A stretch of 64,000 nucleotides of DNA. Origin: Hypericum androsaemum (taxonomy: Eukaryota; Streptophyta; Magnoliopsida; Malpighiales; Hypericaceae). Shown piece by piece: positions 34,505 through 50,477 of this stretch (position 1 is the stretch's first letter; each line of letters begins with the position of its first letter). The notes under the pieces were generated by a model, which saw only the letters and a list, made by a program, of their open reading frames with translations, was not told the origin of the DNA and did not search any database. The DNA lies in NCBI GenBank assembly GCA_963995505.1, contig OZ023198.1, positions 11,151,141 to 11,215,140 on the forward strand, given 5' to 3'. The translations under genes and the position numbers were made by a program.

Positions 34505-35294
34505 GTTGTACTTGTGAGTTTTTCTCCATTGATTTGAAATGAGGGAATAAGAACAGCCATCTCATCAGTTTTGGTGCTGCTCCTCCATCTCTTAACACTG
34601 GTTGGATAGAAGATTACATTTACGTCCTTTGAGTTTATGCAAGGTAAGCTTTTGTTTATACTTTTGACTCTTGTTCTTCGATTTTATGCTCATGTTACAT
34701 TGTGTACCATGTTATTTGGGGCTTTCCCCGTCGATGAGCACGATTTTGGCTTCGGATTTGAGGAAGTTATATTATAATCCTGTTGGCTTGAAGGTCGGCC
34801 CTCCTTCTCGTCATGCAAGTATTTAGTTGACATTTCTAAGGTCTATTGTGCTTTGTCAACTTCTCTCCGTTGATTTGAAATGAGGGAATACGAGCTAAAG
34901 ATTACATTTACATAAGCTTTTGTTCGGATCGGAAAAGGGTTATTCTATTCGATTTTATGTAATTTTGTTAGGTTACCAGAGTGTCACGTCGTCCGAGATT
35001 TCGATGAAATTAAAAAAAATAAAGTAAAGAATCATAAAATAAGAAGAAGGGCACTCATCAGATTAATTGTGTTCGTAGGAACGGCATTTTACACATTACA
35101 TAGTGGCAAGTCAACGGTGAACTGACAAATCTGCTTACAAGGACCTTAAAGTTTTATTTCATAAACTAGAAGACTACAAACTAATAATTAAACATTAAAG
35201 ACCAGAAAGGATAATTTTTTGAACATCAGAGATCTGATCATAATTTATCCTTGCAGTTATTAACACACTTTCACAACATGGATTAATGTAAATC
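34505..35294. other. Remaining gene-flank copies between solo LTR and CKX
   Basis: Continues module R after the LTR (34505-34620), then a second, more diverged pass over the same flank (about 34616-34980: 'TTTACGTCCTTTGAG', 'GATGAGCACGATTTTGG', 'TTGATTTGAAATGAGGGAAT'). So the gene flank occurs twice in a row. No gene seen. Confidence 0.6.
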
Positions 35295-39108
<3,814 letters not shown>

Positions 39109-39154
39109 TCTACGTCGGGAAAGAGTGGATGCTGAGAGGAGGGAGGGGAAACGA

Positions 39155-39165
39155 GAATATATAGG
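39155..39165 (-). promoter_or_regulatory. TATA box of CKX
   Basis: On the minus strand 'CCTATATATTC' lies about 47-57 bases upstream of the chosen CKX start, which allows a short leader of roughly 20-25 bases. It supports initiation at 39108 and not at the upstream ATG 39204. Inferred from sequence only. Confidence 0.55.
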
Positions 39166-39250
39166 CCGGAAATCCGTTATACTGAGTAATTTAGATTTGA
39201 GCATATACTCAAGTTACAAAATCGAATTTGAGCGAGTATGAATTTTAATG

Positions 39251-41309
39251 ATAGAAAAATCAACTTGCGTTTCCACCCGTTATGTTGATCAATTGCCGGC
39301 TATGGGAATTCCGCGAGTAAGAGAATATTCATTCATAGGATGTCATTGAATTTATTAGAGAATCTTGAGATGCCGTATTAGATGATACACAACAGTTTTC
39401 GGTATATCTGTGTTTTGCATTCACGATCAAAAAAACACAAGGACAAATAATTGAAAACTCCGTATTTATCTACCTGAGCATGTCTTCAGTCATGGGTAGT
39501 TATACATTGTTTTTTCAAGAAGTGTTTCAAGCAAGAATACTAAGGTGTTAGTCAAGATATGTGATGTTGCTGATAAAGTTTGAACGTTTAAAAAAATCGT
39601 GTATAAAGAAGTTCTTAACGTTTAACTAAATATGTAAGAGGGCATTTTATTCATATACAACTTGAGAAACTTTACGTTGGTCACTCCATACCTAGTCATT
39701 TGATGACTTCGTATGTCTCCAGCAATTAACAATGGACATGCGGATTGGTGGGGCCAAATCATTAATAAAATGACTCTAATAATTAATTATCTTGGTTTAC
39801 CTAATAAATAAATTTACTATCAGAAATGGAAGTACAGTCTTGACCAAATAATAACTTTCCTCGCGTCGAGAAAGTCTATTTAACAAATAAAATCTCTAAA
39901 AGAATTGACTTTTTTACAATTTTTTTTAAGAACAAACTTTTTTTACAAGTTGATGACTTGTCAACTTGCTTATAAGAACTGGATAAGAATTGAATTTTCT
40001 TATACATAATTTATTCTGTATTAGAATCGTGAACCAAATCATCGTGACCCCATAAATCCACAAAATTTCTTTATAATTTTGGACTAGAAAGTTAATTTGC
40101 TTATAATCTTTTGATAGATATTGTGTACCAATTAAGTTATTATTATTTGGTTCAAGATTCAAATTTTTTTTATTACAAAATTTCTTTGTTAGCCAAGTCA
40201 TAATTATTGTAAGATTTTATTTCATAATTAGTCATTGGAGTCATTTGATTAATGATTTGGTCCCATCAATTCATATGTCTCTTATAGATTGGTAGAGATA
40301 TACAAAGTCATCACATGACTTGGTATGGAAAGATAAATATAAAATTTCTCTATATAGCTTTGCGAGTTTTTAAAGCGTACGTCTTTGCTAATTTTAATGA
40401 TGGGAAAATCTACTTGCGTTTCTGGAAATTAAACTCTTTTAACGGTTGATCCGAGTGATTGATGGTCCGTAGCACGCATCGTAATGCTATTAATGAATGC
40501 GTGCATTTAGATATACTGCAATATTAGCCTGCATGTACGTAGGAAATTTTCGGATCAAGTAGCATTCTGTCGAAGTCACTTCCGATGTTCAAGTCTACAC
40601 CACAACAGTTTCCTAGTTAACTTTTTTTGAGGGAGTTGACTTTTCTCTTCTTGATTGTAACGTGTACATAATTAGTTAGTAATGCTTCATGATATATAGT
40701 TAGTTAGTTCAATTAGGCATTATATATATGTAAGTTAGTTAGTTCAATTAGGCATTATATATATGTAATATTTTTTGAATCAATTCAAGCAATCAATTCA
40801 ATCTTCTTCACTTATAATTTTCACAGTTTCTATTCTATTCTAAAAAAAAAGAGCTTTGTATTCAAAAAATTTGGTATTCGAACACTCACTAAATTAATTA
40901 ATTTATATTTGATATATATTTATAAAGATGACTAATTCGAATTTAAATCAACTATAATCGTTAATAATGACAAAACTCTACTTAAACTAGAAATTTTTTA
41001 CGGGTTGGTCATGGCAGTCCGTGGTAAACGTCATTACTCTATTGGTGAAAACGTGTATTTAAATATACTGCAATATTAAATGTCTCTCCCAGACATGAAC
41101 CAAATTTGACCAAATCTTTCCTTTTTTTAAAAATGGATTTGTATATAAAAAGGGGCTTAACCCCAACCACAAGTTACAATCACCAAAGGAATATTTTATC
41201 AAAATCTAACCAAGGGTTCAAAAATATTTTAATTACAAACAATGACTCCAAGTAAAGAAATAGATGTTGACTGCCACAACTTTTTAGATAGGTCACCCAC
41301 GTTAACCAC
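39251..41309. other. AT-rich intergenic DNA upstream of CKX
   Basis: No gene recognised. It contains an exact 35-bp tandem duplication at 40698-40767 ('AGTTAGTTAGTTCAATTAGG...') ending in TA repeats. The rest is AT-rich with short stop-ridden frames. Confidence 0.5.
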
Positions 41310-41650
41310 TCTTATCCGTGATGAAGAATCGTGTAGATCAGCTCTTCCCTATTAGCTTTTCCCCTCTCGAACACGATTTTATTTCTGTAGCGCTATATAC
41401 CCCACAAAATAGCACCAAAGAGCACTCGCGAAATCTTTTTAATTGGTCCATTACCAACGAGACCATCCCACATAGACATTGCAGACTCCATATGCAAAAA
41501 ACCACACCACTTTTACCTAATTAGCTTGACGAAAAAGTTTCAGATATGTGAAGAAAATTTGCGGTGCAATAGCAAGTGATTCCGGATTTCAATTTTTCTC
41601 CAACAGAGAGGACAAATCGAATCCCAGGCCTCTAGGCTACCGAAATGGAT
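41310..41650 (-). pseudogene. LINE (non-LTR retrotransposon) 3' domain remnant
   Basis: Read on the minus strand, 'WDSICPLCWRKIEIRNHLLL' followed by 'HRKFSSHIWNFFVKLIR' matches the zinc-binding zf-RVT pattern (CxxC...H...H/C, then W) at the end of plant LINE reverse transcriptases. Past one stop codon come 'ISRVLFGAILWGI' and 'RYRNKIVFE', the usual continuation ('W..RN..IF'). Stop codons show it is dead. It adjoins module S copy 3, whose left part probably belongs to the same element. Confidence 0.6.
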
Positions 41651-41654
41651 TAGA

Positions 41655-43137
41655 ACATCCCTTGTCAACTCTACATATGAAATCACTAAATTAAATGAAC
41701 CAGGCAAACTGAGGGCCGCTGCAAAAGAACGACATTTACTAACCAACGGAGATCCAGTAGAGGCTTTGCGTTAAATCTCCTGAGGAGGGTCACGTCCCTT
41801 GTTTCTGCCTCTACGAACTTTGCCTTGGTCACGAAGAAATATTTATTTTCCACCCTTATTCCATTAATCTCGAGAATTAACGACTCTAATTCTTCTTGAA
41901 GAAAAACTCTGACGAAATCAAATTTTGAATTCTTCTTAGACCTCTTGACAACAGTAAGGCATCCACCACCAGGCAGTGTTACTTGAAGAACTCGCGAGGG
42001 GGGAGGTTATCAACAAAGACAGTTGTAAGGGACACAATACATGAACGTTGTTATAGTTTAACTGATCACGCATTCGAGTTTGTAAATGTAATGGTGTTAA
42101 ATACTTAGGAGAATTTTGTCACCTTTCAAAAATCTCATCAATCTCGAATCTAAATTAGTTAATCCAATAAATCAGGATAGCATATGGTTAAAAAAGACGT
42201 GTCTTGGAGGGGCTAGATTTGGTACGGGATGAGCTTCCCCGTACCATCCAAAAAAAAGGCCAAATTGGTCAAATGGGAGAGGGACGCTTGCTTTTGTGTG
42301 TGTGTTTGTTAATATCGTAATCTGACATACCGTTTATCGTACTTGGGCATTCCATTAGTCATAATCGGGTATGCCATTTTAACATAACCGAGTATGCCAT
42401 TACTTAATTAATTATTTTATTATAATTTTTATTAAATATTAACCGGGCATGACATTTTAACATAACCGGATATGCTATTTAATTTATCAAATAATTTAAT
42501 TTATTTTAAAATTTATTAAATATTAACGGGCATGCCATTAGACATAGCCGGGCATGCCATTAGACATAGCCGGGCATGCCATTTTAACATAATCCGGTAT
42601 GCCATTTTTTAATAACCAGGCATGCCATTTTTTCATAGCCGGGTCTGCCATTAGGTCAGTACCAAGCATGCCATTTTAACATAATTGGGTGTGTCATTTT
42701 ATTGTAATGAGACATGTTATTTTAACATAACCGGACATGTCATTTTATCGTAACCGGACATGCCATTTAGACATAACCGAGTATGCCATTATATCGTAAC
42801 TGGTCATGCCATTTTATCATAACCGGAATAGGTAGACTAAATTTTCCAATTAAGTGCTAACAAAAACATCGAATGGCACAATTAGTTGCAAAAAAAAATT
42901 AATTACGATCAAATAATTAATTTTTTAGATAAATAGTGACACGTAATAAATTAATCAATTAACTTTACAAAAAAATCAATTACGATTGAGACACATAATA
43001 AGGATTAATTATAATAAATTATAATTGCCATGCCAATTAGAATAGAAAACGAAGGGACAAGTAATAAATAAATTAATTAATTAATATACATGGGTGAGAG
43101 AAGGGACATTAGTATTAAATGCATGTCAAGCGACACG
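41655..43137. repeat. Module S, copy 3
   Basis: More diverged copy of 30237-31712, with the same order: LINE-like flank, SINE-like tail, minisatellite, then 'ATTAAATGCATGTCAAG' and 'GACACGGGG'. Unlike the other copies, the LINE domain on its left is retained, so this may be the older arrangement. Confidence 0.8.
42310..42830. repeat. GGCATGCC minisatellite, array 3
   Basis: Same family as at 30921-31395, with extra local doubling ('CATTAGACATAGCCGGGCAT' twice near 42535-42580). Unit number and order differ from the other arrays. Confidence 0.85.
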
Positions 43138-46059
43138 GGGTTCAAGGACATGCAGTTCATGCACAAAAAATTGAAAATGTCCCTAGGGACACGCAAAAAA
43201 GATTTTGGATCGTTGCACGCATGCTTTCATAGTCCATCCACGGCTCAGATTAAATTTCGTACGGTGCGAGACTCGACTATTAGGTCCCGCACCTAATCCA
43301 ACGCGGTTTATAGAAAGTTATGCTAAGTTCGGACCAGTTCAGTCACTCGTTTTATATTTGAGATTATCAACGGAATAAGCTGCCAATAAGATAAGTTGAT
43401 TATCGCCAGTGTTCTTTGGCGCTATATTTTTTCAACTAATTTAAATCATTTTCATAATTGTGATATAAATGAACCTATTGTATAATCATTTTCGCAATAT
43501 ATATAAGCCAAAATCAATGACAATAATTGCTATTATGTGGCTAACTCAATATATAGAAGTGAAGTTATACTTCCTATTATTCATTGGACTATTTCCTAAT
43601 TAAAATTTTTTAATAAGAAACAATTTATTTAAACATATATCACAATCATATCATAATTTATTCGTGAAAACAGCACCACGATACAACAGGTTACAAACAG
43701 AAGTTGACAAGAGAGCAACGACAATCTGGTGGGTCTATACATCTAAGTCATTTAGTTAATTAAGAATTATCAATCCACATGTTAATTGTGAATTGGTGGG
43801 TCTATACCAAATCATCATGAGACTTTGAAATCTAAAGTGTGTACGTTTGGTACCTCTTCTAGACAGGACTGAAAAAACAAAATAGAACAGTACTAGACAG
43901 AACTGTTTGTTCTAGTTGTTCTGTAGAATGTTTGATAACTTCAATATATTCAGTACAGTCCTTGTTTGGTATATGTAATAGTTTAATCTAAAATTTGGTA
44001 AAAGACAAAACTACCCTTCAAAAAAATAATAAAGAAACTACATTATTCATATTCAAATGTTAACTATCTCAAATATTCTAACACGCATTTTTTGATATCC
44101 GTATTCTAACAAAAAACTATATGATATCCAAAAAAATTCACAAACATATAATTCGAACTATCTAATTTATTAAAAATATATGTTATGTGCGATTTCATTC
44201 TAAATCTACTATTTTAGTGTATTTATATCTCTTCGTACCTGAGAATATAAAACATAGAAAATCTTAATTTGTATCTGAATATTGTAAAATTGAATCCAAT
44301 GAAAAACAATAGATATGATTAATGAAAATCACATATTAGATAAAATGATCACATATAATTGAGTTAAATTTGGTGAAAAAAATACAAAGAGAAAAAAAAT
44401 TGAGGGTAATATGGTAAAAGAATATGATAATTTTTTTGTCCTTGGACATAATTTTCTGGCCTATAGTTAAAGATGGGACAAGAATTTGGAGGTGGGATTA
44501 GACAAACTTCCAATTTTGTCCGGGCCATTTGTTGCACCAAATATAGGATTGGACAAAAATCTTTGTTCTGTCCTGTCCTGTCCAAACCATGAAAACAAAC
44601 GCATAGGATCTCCAATTTTCCTAATTTGGCCGTGTATGAGTACTTCATGAAAAAAATCAATGTTTAATGTAATAATTCAAGTTTTATTACTACTTGTCTA
44701 TTATTTTTTTAAATGCACTTATTGTCTATTAATATCTATAAGCAAGCATCTTAGAATTGTTTTTTTTAATATCTTATATTTATAGTTGAGTATTGTTAGG
44801 GTTCTATTCAGATGGGCGGTTCTCTCAATAACTTTAAAAAAAAAAACTTTGTTGCATGAGGTCGAAGACAATGAATTCGCTAAAAAAAGGAGGGAGAATT
44901 AGAAAATGTTTAAAACTCGTTTGGTAATGTGATATAAATTCTTCTGATTTTTTTGGAAAAAATAATTTACATAATTTTATTAGATTGAAGGTAATTAAAT
45001 TAAAATTATCTTACTTATTTAAAATTTTCAGAAGTAAGATGATATTTAGATTATTTGAACTTAGTGCTATTATAATTAATAATATAAATATATATTTTAA
45101 ATTACAATATGATTGATTGCTTTTGGGTTCAAACTTTACAAATGTAAAATTTCAATGCGAGAGTCACTCCTAAAATAATGCTCGACTCGAATACAAGATT
45201 CAACAAAAAACAGAGCACGATCTCCATATTCTATGTATAGTTTAAGCTAGAACTAGCCACGGTTCGATTTGAACAGTCCAACTCGATAATTCTGATAATC
45301 GGAAAGCTAACCGTGACTACGGTTCACGGAATCGTTTCAAAGCCTTCCTAGAAGGTTTGAGTACGGTTCCGTGTTTTCGGTTTGTTTTGTTGTGATTTGG
45401 TCTTGATAGGGTTTGTTTGGGTGTGATTGGTCTTGAAATTTATCGACATTTTAAAATTGTATAAGTTTATTAAAAGAAAATTATTACTTACGAAAATTAA
45501 CTACTCACTTGATAGGTATTAGATGATGGATCAAAACAATATCTATTATACCAACAACCACTTAGATTCTCTTATTCTAGCTTAATCTTGAATTTGAGTT
45601 CCTAACAAACAATAATTTTAAATTCTTGTTGAAAAATCATTACTATATTTTAAAAAATTTATCCGAATCAAATTTGTATTAAGTTGGCCCATTAGAAAAC
45701 ACATACCAACAACTTTTTAAATATGTCGCGTATTATTCTAATAAAAAACGTGAAGCCATGATCTAGTCTTATACTTAAACTTTGCATGATTTTAAATCTG
45801 TGCGGGAGATAAACAAACTAGATAAAAATTGTTACGATAAAATTGTATAACAGAACAAATCCTGTAAATCTAAAAAGATGTATCCTTATTACTATAAATT
45901 GAGACCACGTTTACCAAAAAAAAAACATTGAAGAAAAATATGCATGGAGTTCGAGGCCAACTTGCCAAGGAATGGAAAATATGAGAAAAAGACAATGCCG
46001 TATATATCACTCGTTTATGTGCTGTTTTTTTGTCTTATTTTCCATTTCCTTCGCAAGTT
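43138..46059. other. Intergenic DNA with probable transposon remnants
   Basis: No gene. At about 43838-44610 a stretch starts 'ACGTTTGGTACC..TCTAGACAGGAC' and ends with the inverted-like 'TGTCCTGTCC..ACAAACGCAT', suggesting a decayed non-autonomous DNA element. DNA from about 44845 to 46059 reappears, shortened, in block B at 56278-56935 ('CTTTGTTGCATGAGG', 'AACAGTCCAACTCGATAATT'). Confidence 0.5.
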
Positions 46060-46062
46060 CGG

Positions 46063-46280
46063 CACAGGCTCGTGTTAACAACACAACTTATGCAACTGCT
46101 TCTTCATCCTCCCACAACGCGAGCTCTTTTTGATGATGATACTCGGGACGAGGTTCAATTCTTAACCTGTTCAGCCCTTGAGGACTGGCTCAAGTTCCAT
46201 GGCAGGGGGGTCAAGGTGATGAAGCCGAGACCTTATCTTCATCTGATGCGCCAACAAGCTTTCAGAAATATTTTGTGAAA
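46063..46280 (+). pseudogene. Chimeric pseudogene fragment of the large gene (exon 6 + intron 7 + exon 8)
   Basis: Pieces of the large gene are fused without the DNA between them: exon 6 ('LVLTTQLMQLLLHPPTTRAL', compare 22899-22968), then start of intron 7 ('GGTTCAATTCTTAACCTG', compare 23396), then part of exon 8 ('TTCCATGG.AGGGG.TCAAG', compare 24181). It stays open for 82 codons, but the fusion is not a splice product because intron 7 DNA is included. The 3' flank follows (46290-47087). Confidence 0.85.
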
Positions 46281-46362
46281 GGTAATGTGTTGGTAAAGAC
46301 TGTGTGGCTCGAAGCCTTCATTTTGACACGAAGTGCATTTTAATGATGCTTAATGTTCGGAG

Positions 46363-46580
46363 TAGTTTTTTTTTTTGGAATAAGAGGGGCAAAACGCCCC
46401 TATATATAATTACATCCTACTTAATACAAGGCTCCCTCGATTTCTTGTGAGGTTGCGATCGTTGGCCTCGTCAAAACTCTATTACGAGAAAACTCAGTGA
46501 AAAAAGTCCGTGATAAGGAAGTATTTTTATGTAATAACTTTTCCCTTGGCTCTTTGGGAACATAGAGAAGTTGTATTTGC
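46363..46580 (-). mobile_element. Possible short retroposon insertion
   Basis: About 215 bp that interrupt the flank copy, absent from the copies at 24905 and 51290. It starts with a T10 run, as a retroposon inserted in reverse orientation would, and has a small hairpin 'GGGGCAAAACGCCCC'. Family not identified. Confidence 0.4.
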
Positions 46581-47087
46581 ACATATTTCATGGAAATGTA
46601 GAACTCTTACAGGAATATGATCGTGCAACTTTTTGTATGACTTATGTAAAATTGCAAATCACTTCAATCTTCTTCTTTATTAAGATGGTTCATATGTAAA
46701 GTCACTTTGGTGTTCTCTTTCAGCCTTTTCTTCTTGTCTCTGTATCGACGTTTGTGAATCAATATACTACATTTAGGTCCTTCGAGTTTATGCTTTTAGA
46801 CTCTTGTTTTTCGGTTCTATGGGCATGCTACATTGTGTACCATGTTATTCGGGGCATACCCTGTCGACGAGCACGATTTTGGCTTCGGATTCGAGAGCTG
46901 CATGTTTAAACCTTACATTTGCGCCATTCTCGTTCGCAACAGCTCGTCGCGGAGCTGAGTCTCTGCTGCTTTTATAGTTCAGGAAGTTATACTATGATCC
47001 TGCTGGCTTGAAAATCTACTCTTTTTATCATATTTAGTTGACATTTCTAAGTTCTATCGTGCTTGTCAATTTCTCTCCATTGATTAC

Positions 47088-49078
47088 TGTTAGGAATTCA
47101 ACAATTAGAGAACAAAACGCGCAAAGAACATGGACACAAGAGATAACGTGGTTCGGCCTAATGCCTACATCCACGGGGAGAAAGGAGAACTTTTATTGAT
47201 GAGTTTCCGAGCCACAAAGCTATACAAAACCCTTGGGTAACATGCCTTTATATAGAGGCAAACCCTTGTACATCAAGTAATCTATTTAGGTCGAATTAAG
47301 AGTCCAAAACAAAAGTCCGAACTAAACTGGAAACAAGTCCACAAATCTTTCCTGTTCAATTTCTCGACATCTCTAACAATCTCCACCTTGGCGAGAAATC
47401 ATCCCATGGATGAACCATGAAGCTCTATCCGAACTTCAACAAACTCCACCTTGATGAAAGACCTCCCCATGAAGAACCATGAGAACTTGAGAAACCAGAC
47501 CGACTCTACCAGCTCCACATTGACCATAGATACACCTACCATCAATAAGACCATCTCAACTTTCTCTCTTCCTTTTTAGTTCAATCACTTGGAGCCAGCC
47601 CCCAAGCTCGAGCTTCCGAGCCTGCTTGGCCTATTCCCTCCAATCTGTATCGAATTCCAACTAGCAAGTCCACCTGCTGAAGTAACTTTGCGACCAATAG
47701 ACGCGTCCTCTATTTTTCGGTCAACCCCATGCTCCACAACCTCGAACTGCTTCTCCGCTGGACTTTCTTGCCTCATACCAATGCTATGTGCCATAGCATA
47801 CAAAAGGCAACCTTTTGTTCCACCAAGTAGAACCCTCGACATGCCTCAAACTTCACCGTTCGGCCTTGAGTGAGATACCCGATTCGCCCGTGGTGTCACC
47901 AATGGCTTCGCATGCCCAATGCCAAACCTACCCAACACCTTTGACGTCGACGTTCCTTTAGACAACCATAGCGGGGCCCAGCTAACAAAGCTTCTCTGAG
48001 AAAACCATGGCTCCTTGCCAACCATGCCTCCACGAAACAACCATAGCTTGCTATCCATGTCTCTGCGAATCCCAACTACACTCAAACCATCCATGTCAAG
48101 CCTTTGCTCCCTCATACGAACCAACCTCATATGACCTGAGCTTTTTCCCACTTCATCAGACCCATTGATGTGACTCCACCTACAATAATTTTCCCCACTA
48201 ACCTGTAGGTATTTTCTTTCACCCTTCATCCCTACCATCACATCCTTCTCCACCTTCATTAGCATACCTTTATAACTATCACTGTTATAATCCAAGGTCC
48301 CTAATGAAAAGAGATTACCAAGATGCATTGGACTTGATAAGACAGAAAGCTAGTCACCATTCGACCCGTCTGAATATGTGGCCATGGTTGTGGATGCCGA
48401 TCCCTCCTCGTTATCTTCATCCCTAGTTCGTCCTGGATAGTCCCCTTCATGTGCCCTTCTCCGCACTTGAAACCACTTCCATTGAACTTTTTTGACTCCG
48501 ACCTGGATCCTCTTCCACAACCCAGCTGGTGGCTCCTCATCATCCGCCTCCTCATCATCCGCCAAGCACAAGCGAATCTTCGCTACCGCCTTGGCCTCCA
48601 ACTCTTTCCACTCTTGCTCCTCCATCTTCTCGGACTTCTTCTCCGAGAGCGCGATAACCATCCCTTGTTGCACGTGGAGATCCTTGACACGCCTTTGCCA
48701 TAACCCAAAATTCGAAGAACCATCGAACTTTACAAGAGCAAACTTCGCGCCATCTGTCATCCTCCAACCCAAGCTCTTTATACCAATTGTTAGGAATTCA
48801 GCAATTAGACAACAAAACGCGCAAAGAACATGGACACAAGAGATAACGTGGTTCGGCCTAATGCCTACATCCACGGGGAGAAAGGAAAACTTTTATTGAT
48901 GAGTTTCCGAGCCACAAAGCTATACAAAACCCTTGGGTAACATGACTTTATATAGAGGCAAACCCTTGTACATCAAGTAATCTATTTAGGTCGAATTAAG
49001 AGTCCAAAACAAAAGTCCAAACTAAACTGGAAACAAGTCCACAAATCTTTCCTGTTCAATTTCTCGACATCTCTAACA
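47088..49078 (-). mobile_element. Compact, internally deleted Ty1/Copia element with intact ends
   Basis: Two 291-bp LTRs (47088-47378 and 48788-49078; TGTTAG...CTAACA) differ by only about five bases seen by eye. The element is flanked by the perfect 5-bp target duplication ATTAC (47083-47087 and 49079-49083). On the minus strand the primer-binding site after the 5' LTR reads 'TTGGTATAAAGAGC', close to the initiator-Met tRNA site of plant Copia elements, and a purine-rich 'AAGGTGGAGAT' precedes the 3' LTR. The interior is only about 1.4 kb, so it is non-autonomous but looks recently mobile. It sits in the third copy of the gene 3' flank. Confidence 0.92.
47585..48874 (-). pseudogene. Copia gag and pol remnants inside the compact element
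   Basis: Three minus-strand open pieces: 48874-48350 with the Copia gag start ('KFDGSSNFGLWQRRVKDL', 'EWKELEAKAVAKIRLCLADD'); 48328-47846 with a gag-pre-integrase-like 'NLFSLGTLDYNSDSYKGML' and then an RT-end-like 'LGRFGIGHAKPLVTP'; 47842-47585 with 'LLYAMAHSIG', like the 'SLMYAM' motif after RT. Protease, integrase core, the RT active site and RNase H are absent. The order is right for Copia, so the pieces are what is left after large internal deletions. The annotated start at 48874 lies inside the LTR and is not meaningful. Confidence 0.75.
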
Positions 49079-49083
49079 ATTAC

Positions 49084-49564
49084 ATTTACATAATCTTGTT
49101 TGGATAGGAAAAAGGTCATTTCATTCAGTTTATGCAATATTGTTCGGTTACAATAGTGTAATGAAGAACATAGTCCGAGTTATCGATGAAATCGAAAATT
49201 CAAGTATTTTAGACGAAGAAGGAGGGCATTTATAAGATTAATTGTGTTCGTGCGAAAAGCTATTACGAGGCTAACTATGCACTTGAAATCTACCGCTTTT
49301 TATTTATTTAAGAATTTGGCTTTAAAAACCTTTTATTAAAGGATAACATAACAATACACAAGTGAAAAAACAAGGACATGAGAACATCAAAAACTAAGAT
49401 GGACCTAATAAAACATAAGATAGACTGTGTAAGATCTCGTCAATATTAGTACACTATGCTGTCGTGTGGTGGAGTTGATTATTATGGACATCAGTATTAG
49501 CGACTTGGTAAGAACTTTACCGGGGAGGTGAATCTAACTGAACAGCTACTAAACATCGCAATAG
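49084..49564. other. Continuation of the gene 3'-flank copy after the Copia insertion
   Basis: 'TTTACATAATCTTGTTTGGA' through 'CGATGAAATCGAAAATTCAAG' matches 25610-25745 and 51985-52110. No gene seen. Confidence 0.6.
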
Positions 49565-49881
49565 GAAACATTTAGATTAACTGGTAATGAAGTTGTTATA
49601 ACATAATTAGATATCGAGTTCTAGTAATTGGAAACACAACAGTGTTCTGTTGGGAGATCTTTGCCATCATTTAAAGGTCCTACCAGACTTGAACTTAGAT
49701 TAGTCAATCATTTGTCACATTTTAAAAGTCCTAGCCGACTTGAACTTGGATTAGTTGCCCATTTGCCACCAAAGTGTCAGCTAGTAAGCATGGAAACAGT
49801 AAACATTTTGATCATCTAGTAATGAAGTTGTTCTAATTAAAATAGGGCTCGAGTTCGAGTCTGTGAGAACGCAACAATCTT
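49565..49881 (+). repeat. tRNA-derived SINE-like copies at the left edge of block B
   Basis: Two partial copies. Head: 'AACTGGTAATGAAGTTGTT' (A-box-like) followed by a B-box region ('ATCGAGTTCTAG' in the first, 'CGAGTTCGAGTC' in the second, fitting GWTCRANNC), then 'ACACAACAGTGTT'. Tail: 'GACTTGAACTTAGATTAGT', doubled at 49669-49710 and 49725-49770. Similar tails occur near 26070, 30750, 42150, 52450 and 55305. The second copy is cut at 49881, where homology to block A begins. Confidence 0.5.
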
Positions 49882-50477
49882 CAGACCTTGGAGGCGTAAA
49901 AAATCTATTGATAAAAAAGCTTAACCAGCTCAGTAGTGAACATGATGTGCTTGAAATTAGTATCTATTAATAAGTTTATTTCTGTTGTGCCGCAGAATTG
50001 TGGTTATATCATTAATTTTTTGCTTCTCGAAAAAGCAAGTTGTGGCTCATAAGGTTCTACGCAAGAAACTTTCAATAGGAGCATTTTGCACCCTATAATT
50101 TCAGTGGGAAAACAATGCCCCGAGGGTCGGAGGTCTCCACCTCCTGAGATGCATGATGTAGTACAGGAAAAATGTATTTTAGGTGAAAGCATGATGGAAA
50201 ATTTATGCCTATCATTAAGATTTGCTGGAATGAAGGAAATCGAAGGCTTGGTTTTATTTCAGTTTGCGTCAGATGGAATTATTGATCATTTTGCAGGGAG
50301 GATACATGATTAATGATCCACAATTTTTTGCTAATTTGTTATGCCTTCTCTTCGCTACTTCTGTTCTCTCTGTTCCTTGGATGCTAATCTTTGTGCTTGT
50401 TGCTCCAACTGTGCAGCTTGTCATTTATGTCTGATGCACCTGTATTCTGATTGGTTATGTCTCCACTAATGATACAG

